A stretch of DNA of 64,000 nucleotides from Pontederia crassipes (lineage: Eukaryota; Streptophyta; Magnoliopsida; Commelinales; Pontederiaceae). Numbering within the stretch: position 1 is the first letter of the stretch; every line of letters starts with the position of its first letter. The position numbers and the translations under genes are program-made. The stretch is from the NCBI GenBank assembly GCA_030549335.1, contig CM060188.1, forward strand, positions 5,332,001 to 5,396,000, read 5' to 3'. Shown in pieces: positions 59,181 to 64,000 of this stretch. The notes beneath the pieces are model-generated. The model was not told the origin of the DNA. It did no database searches and was given only the letters and a program-made list of their open reading frames with translations.

Positions 59181-60094
59181 TGTCACCCGCCATGAGTGGC
59201 GGACTCCAGGCCATGGCAGTTTGATGGTCGGGCGTGCCCTGAGTGCCGGGCGCACCAATCCGGCCATGACCATCCCAGGACGACGTCGAGGCATCCCATG
59301 GAGCAGGCGAAGCACCTCGACACTCCAGGGTCAGGCAGGAGGCTTGACACGAAGTTTCGCATGGGACGAGCGGATCTCATCTGGGACGAGAGGGCATGGC
59401 CGGGCGCACATGGTGGGTGCGCACTGCCCACTTTGGCAGTCTGGGAGGTTACCGTCCCAGAGCCAAAATGGCTCACCCCATTTCATCCTCAGGTCCAGGA
59501 GGGTCGTCGGACGTCGTCGGATTTGCAGTCGCTGGCGGTGGTGATTATGGGACGGTGGCATTTGACGGGTGGCGATTATAACCACCACGCGCCATGGCGG
59601 CGGCCATGGCCAGCGGACGCAGTGCGGCCGAGCAGGGGCGCTCGCATTTCTAGGGTGACCAGAGTTCATCAGGAGGCGTCCAATGATGGAGGAAAGAGAT
59701 CCAAATGATTGAGGCTTCAATCATGATGATGGAAGTCGATTAGCCATTGGATTGGAAGTTATTATGTGTGGCGGTTACATGTCTTTTGAATTTGAATGTT
59801 GTATGTTTGAATTCGAATTGGGACAACAGTTGGTTGACCCCTGATGTATAAATATATGTGTTCTCCCATATTTCTGGGCAGTGAATGAAAGTGTCTTTCC
59901 CTCCAATGATCCGAGTTCTTCTATTGTGCATTGTGTGAACTTAACTTAAGTAAAAACTAAGTGAGTGTGTGTGCAAGTGTTCTAACGATCCTAAGTCAGA
60001 ATCAGGGCATTTGTGAGGCTGACTTGGAGGCTTCGGTGAGGAAGTGTTCAAGGCATGTTACGTGGATTTCTAGGAGAGAAATCAGGGCGTGACA
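59181..60094 (+). repeat. 5' LTR of the internally deleted gypsy element
   Basis: 914 bp bounded by TGTCACCCG and GGGCGTGACA. The first part (to about 59490) aligns with 63725-64000, which lacks an insertion of about 40 bases present here (..GCGCACCAATCCGGCCATGA..). Its first 300 bases are GC-rich. Confidence 0.85.
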
Positions 60095-60098
60095 TTAG

Positions 60099-60111
60099 TG
60101 GTATCAGAGCC
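60099..60111 (+). other. Primer-binding site, initiator Met-tRNA, of the gypsy element
   Basis: TGGTATCAGAGCC lies four bases after the end of the 5' LTR (GTGACA|TTAG), the standard plant primer-binding site complementary to the 3' end of initiator methionine tRNA. Confidence 0.92.
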
Positions 60112-60123
60112 ACACTTTGCGAC

Positions 60124-60900
60124 ATGGCTGAAGAAGGACAAGGTCCCATGACCCGCAAGCGAATTGATTCTCAGGCGGCCATAGGCGGTGGTCCTGGGAA
60201 TCCAGGGGGTAAGAAACCACGTTCACAATCCACTGATCCTCTCCCTCATCTCGAAAGACACTTAGACTTGTTGGAGCATAACTTTCAAGGCATGGACATT
60301 GTTGTTCGCGCCCTTGAACAGGTTACGGTTCAACAAGGTTTGGCCTTAGATGAAAGTCGGACTATGGGTGAACTTCAGGCGACCAAATTGAAGTCTTTTG
60401 AGGAGGCTCTCGAAGTCAGGTTGAAGGCCATGGAGATGGACATCATGCTGATTCGAAGCCACATGTTGGACGCCAATGGCCTTCGTGCAAGGGCAGCCAT
60501 ACCAAAGTTCATAGGTCCTGAACCTAAGAAGTATGAAGGTGCAAGAGATGCTACTACCATTGATGACTTCTTGTGGAGTCTTGACAAGGGATTCAAGACA
60601 AATAAGATTTTGGTGAAGCTTAGGGCAAGGCAATTCAAGGCCCTTCGACATTTGCACCAAGAACTCATGCGGCGGTATGAAGGACCTTTCATCATCTTGA
60701 AAAGGATAGGCAATGTGGCCTATCGTGTGAATCTCCCTCCTCATCTTCGACAATTCCATCCTGTATTTCATGTAAGTATGTTGAAGGCTTACCATGTTGA
60801 TCAAGAAGAACCAGCGCGCACGGCCGAGGCAAGGGGTCCGGTCAATGACATGTCATCTTTCCTGTCTACAGGTGTAACGTCCTCTCATTTAAAAAAATAA
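60124..60900 (+). pseudogene. In-frame gag::pol C-terminus fusion ORF
   Basis: The open frame can start at MAEEGQGPMTRKR (60124), 12 bases after the primer-binding site, so it is the gag start. It keeps a charged, coiled-coil-like gag N-terminus (residues about 45-115) and RAAIPKFIGPEPKKYEGARD, typical of gypsy gag just before the main gag domain. Near residue 160 (about 60600) it switches directly to the pol end: RYEGPFIILKRIGNVAYRVN, LPPHLRQFHPVFHVSMLKAY. All of protease, RT, RNase H and the integrase core are deleted, yet the frame is preserved. The last 9 residues and stop come from the inserted solo LTR (from 60873). Total 258 aa. Any product could only be a gag-like/adaptor protein. Confidence 0.8.
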
Positions 60901-63670
60901 ATTCTAATTAAGTTTTAAAGGGAAGTGCATTTTGGACTTTGTGCAAGAAAGTACAGCAAAAAAATAAAAATAATAATAAAGCATCACGTGGAAAAAAAGG
61001 CACTTCTTCCCCACCTCCCGGCCTGCTACAGTACGCGCGGCGGCACTGTAGCACGTCCAAGCCGCCGCCACTTCCAGCCGCTGGATCTCTCCCGTTCGGC
61101 TACCATTTTTCACGCGAGAGGTATCGATGGAAAGAGAACGACGAGGCGAACATTTTGGCATATAGTATGTGATGATTGGTCCACCGTGTGCGACGCAGTG
61201 AGAGAAAAACATGAAGAGATCGAAAAATCCGTCGGCGATGATTCCGACGACGACTCGCACCAATCCTTTTCCTGGTGAGTTGTACATCATTTTAGGTCGA
61301 TTAGGATCATTTGGAGGTGTTTTGATCATGTTTTTGTTCAAATCATATAGGAGGCCGAGATTGAGGTTTTTCGACGAACTTTTTCGACGAACTTTCCGAC
61401 GAATAAAAGGGTGAACTTCGGTCGAGCTCATCTCGACGTTTTAGTAGGTGCACACATTCGTCAAAAAGGAATTAGATTGCTGTCCGTCTAAAATTGATTG
61501 CTAATCTTTTATTTTTAAGTTCGTAGATTTCGGGTTCCGATCGTCTGACGATATTTTCGACGACTTGTCCTCAATGTGTATTGGTAAGCGAATGAAAATG
61601 CACAATAAATTTGATTTTAGATATGAAACTAATTTTTTAATTAATTTTATTATGCTACTAATGAAGAAAGTGATGTTCAACGTTCGGCGGGTATGATTCC
61701 GATTTAGAGAGCGGGAGGGCCTCGTTTATTGCGGTAAGGATATGATTGGTGATCGAAATTATTTATATGATTTAATTTCATAATTTATTAGAATTGGTTA
61801 TAGGGTCTAATCTGAATTATTATATGCTTAATTCGACATGATAGGTGGTTGTCCGATGAGCCTTGAGTAGAGTGCTATTAGTTGGCGATTTATTTTCCCC
61901 TATCGGTAAGAATGCTGAAAATCTATAGTGATGATCGATTTATGAAAATTAATTTATTTGATAGCTATAGTTCATTAATTATGAACTTAGGCAATAAAAT
62001 TATAAATTATAATTCTAGGTATCAAGATGTCGTTAGAAAGGATTATTATGAAATGATTTAATGAATTAAAAGATAAATGATATTTACAAGTTATAAATGT
62101 CTTAAATGATAAGATTATGTTTTTAAATAAAGTTTAAATGGATGTAATAAGTATTTATCCCCTTTGAACAGATTCGGATGGAAGTTAGTTGAGACTTAAG
62201 GAATCAAATGTGATGAAACTTATCTCAATTGATATGAATTGCTAAACCCTTCGAGATGAAGACATTGTTTCATCTGATGTGGAATGAATTTTTGTGATAA
62301 TTTCCTTCATGCATATTTATATATTTGTATACTTCATATGTGTGTCATCATATGATTTGTGATATTTTATTATGAATTTTGAAAATTCGTCGAAGTTTAT
62401 GCTTGTGGAATCTGAAGTGAAAATGTGATTTTTTGAAAAGGAAAGTTTATATGATGGTTTCTAATTCTAAACTTCTATTTGGAAACTGTATACATGCATC
62501 ATGTGCATTACATGTAAAAACTCACATAAAGCGGAGTGTTTTCACCTCAGAGGATTGACCAATTCTGAGTAGACCGGTTGGGGTCCGATTTGTTCTGTGT
62601 CGATATAGTGACACGAGGAGCATGTTCAACACCCTGTGTCGATATAGTGACACGAATGGTGAAATTAGAACAATCATCCTGTGGCAATATAGTGACACGA
62701 GGGATGGAATGGAAAAAGAAAAGAAACAAGCTCTGTGTCGATATAGTGACACGAGGAGTGGTTCAACGTCCTGTGGCAATATAGTGACACGAGGGACGGA
62801 ATGAGAAAAACCACCATGTGGCGATATAGTGACACGAGGGGTGTGTGAAGAAGCACTCGATTGACGAGTGGTATGGATATTCGTGTTTGATGATGTTCCC
62901 CAAGTTTTTATGATGTTATTTTATTATCATGCATGTGTATCCATGGCATTCATTTCGGTATGATCATTATTTAAATGAATCTTCTTGGTGAAATGAAAAG
63001 AGTTTGAAATAATTTCTGAAAAGGAAAAAGATTGGTTTTTCTTTCGTTGTTTCAATATTTGAGATAATCGTTTTACTCACTAAGCTTCTTTATGCTCACT
63101 CCTCCTGATTATTTTTTTTCAAATGATGAATGAAAGTTTGCATAGCATGAAATAAGAAATATAAAGGGGCTAGCAAATGAGCATGTGAGAGGCGTGATTA
63201 TTGAATGACTAATTTTGTGTTTCATCGAGCTTTCTTATATGGATTTATACTTGATGAATGTTTTGAAAGATTTTGAAAATGTTGAATAATTGTGTGGAGA
63301 GAGGGACGCTCACGTCATATGATTTACGAGCATCTGACTCGTGATTTTGATTCGAGGGTGAGCTTGAGACTCACTATTTTGAGCATGCGTCCCACGATTT
63401 TAGCTATATGATAAATTACAAGTAATGATCTTATAACTGTCTGTGATGATTACAGTTTTGAAGTTAATTGTTGAAATGTTAACTATATAAATTGTTGTAT
63501 ATGATGTAAAGACGAATTTACGCATACGTCATGCCGAAATTTTTTGAAATTTCCAGAGTTAGTTTTATTTTTGAAACGTTAGTTTCCGTTGAAGTTTTGA
63601 ATTCAAATTTAAACGATTGATTTTTTGATTTCACCCCTTGTGGTGCCAAAAGAAGTCGAAGGGCGTCACA
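60873..63670 (+). mobile_element. Solo LTR, 2.8 kb, gypsy (TGTAACGTC family), with target duplication
   Basis: Begins TGTAACGTCC and ends GGGCGTCACA, the same terminal style as the LTR at 31845-34437. It is flanked by ACAGG (60868-60872) and ACATG (63671-63675), a 4/5 match. No internal coding region is present, so it is best explained as a solo LTR left by recombination between two LTRs. It carries a GC-rich start, TTTTTCGACGAAC duplicates near 61370-61400 and a tandem array at 62595-62838. The element it interrupts continues at 63676. Confidence 0.83.
62595..62838 (+). repeat. Six spaced copies of CTGTGTCGATATAGTGACAC GAGG
   Basis: The 24-bp unit occurs at 62595, 62634, 62679, 62733, 62771 and 62815, with spacers of 14-30 bases that include GGATGGAATGGAAAAAG and GTTCAAC motifs. 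Three copies read GTGTCGATATAGTGACAC (inverted GTGTC..GACAC) and three have GTGGC[AG]ATATAGTGACAC. The regular 38-54 base period lies inside the solo LTR. Confidence 0.93.
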
Positions 63671-63724
63671 ACATGTGATGGCCAACAGTTGCCAGGGTCG
63701 GCAACATCTTCGATGGGAGAGAAA

Positions 63725-64000
63725 TGTCACCCGTCATGAGTGGCGGACTTCAGGCCATGGCGGTTTGGTGGCCGGGCGCGCCCTGAGCGTCGAGGCATCC
63801 CAGGGAGCAGGCGAAGCACCTCGACACTCCAGGGTCAGGCAGGAGGCGTAACACAAAGTTTCAGATGCATGGGATGAGCGGATCTCGTCTGAGACGAGAG
63901 GGCATTGCCGGACGCACATGGCGGGGGCGCACTGCCCACTTTGGCAGTCTGGGAGGTTCCCAGAGCCAAAGTGGCTCACCCCATTTCATCCTCAGGTCCA
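63725..64000 (+). repeat. 3' LTR of the gypsy element, partial
   Basis: Starts TGTCACCCGTCATGAGTGGC directly after the polypurine tract and aligns with the 5' LTR at 59181-59490. It continues off the right edge of the window. Confidence 0.85.

Larger units (their letters stand above)
59181..64000 (+). mobile_element. Ty3-gypsy element, internally deleted, interrupted by a solo LTR, cut by window end
   Basis: The 5' LTR 59181-60094 (TGTCACCCG..GGGCGTGACA) recurs as the start of a 3' LTR at 63725 (TGTCACCCG) that leaves the window. A Met-tRNA primer site follows the 5' LTR, and a GATGGGAGAGAAA polypurine tract at 63712-63724 precedes the 3' LTR. The internal coding region is reduced to a gag start joined to the end of pol. 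A foreign LTR unit is inserted at 60873-63670. Confidence 0.85.

Noticed and set aside
60346..60804. 152-codon minus-strand frame
   Set aside because: Antisense to the gag::pol fusion ORF; no recognisable protein.
62595..62838. CRISPR-like array of short repeats with spacers
   Set aside because: The spacers share motifs and vary from 14 to 30 bases, and the array lies inside a plant retrotransposon LTR; this is a tandem repeat.

Overview
This is plant nuclear DNA: split genes with GT/AG introns, plant-specific gene families, an E-class PPR gene, and mostly AT-rich intergenic DNA full of LTR retrotransposons, a CACTA transposon, MITE-like elements and RTE-type LINE tails. The very GC-rich coding exons (RING, GT31-like and membrane-protein genes) next to AT-rich spacer suggest a monocot, possibly a commelinid. 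That is an inference, and I cannot name the species.

Five protein-coding loci are well supported. (1) A PLAC8-type cysteine-rich protein, minus strand, 3124-7400, has eight coding exons including micro-exons of 22 and 19 nt, and a solo LTR sits in intron 2. (2) A three-exon multi-pass membrane protein of unknown function lies at 17297-19377, plus strand. (3) A BRH1-like RING-H2 protein lies at 38452-39102, plus strand; its RING has lost one zinc ligand. (4) A fringe-related/DUF604 glycosyltransferase-like type II membrane protein lies at 41204-43082, plus strand. (5) A SLO2-like mitochondrial E+ PPR protein lies at 48682-50756, minus strand, intronless with a 1-nt frameshift. A decayed F-box/kelch gene lies at about 57410-57940, and an unidentified set of possible exons at about 46500-46930.

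Layout: 1-2360 is the 5' part of a CACTA (En/Spm) element with a recent 302-bp duplication in its transposase. 3.0-7.4 kb is the PLAC8 gene. 9.2-9.7 kb is a foldback element. 9892-14781 is a degenerate Ty1-copia element with both LTRs and a Met-tRNA primer site. 15.5-16.0 kb holds two adjoining hAT-like MITEs. 17.3-19.4 kb is the membrane-protein gene. 21.56-22.49 kb is a TIR element with a GC-rich core. 26.1-34.4 kb is a nested Ty3-gypsy complex with LTRs of about 2.6 kb, apparently collapsed by one deletion. 34.6-37.15 kb is an AT-rich, degenerate, satellite-like array. 37.7-43.1 kb holds a LINE tail and the RING and GT31-like genes. 48.2-50.8 kb holds another LINE tail and the PPR gene. 50.8-59.2 kb is AT-rich spacer with microsatellites and MITEs. 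59181 to the window end is a gypsy element with an in-frame gag::pol-C-terminus fusion, interrupted by a 2.8-kb solo LTR.

The host genes are unrelated single-copy loci and nothing suggests that they form one pathway. I found no clearly undescribed system. The best leads are the RING domain lacking a zinc ligand, the micro-exon PLAC8 gene with a shortened proline-rich tail, the 15-bp retroposed LINE tail with a 12-bp target duplication, the in-frame gag::pol fusion ORF, and the strongly patterned repeat arrays inside the gypsy LTRs.
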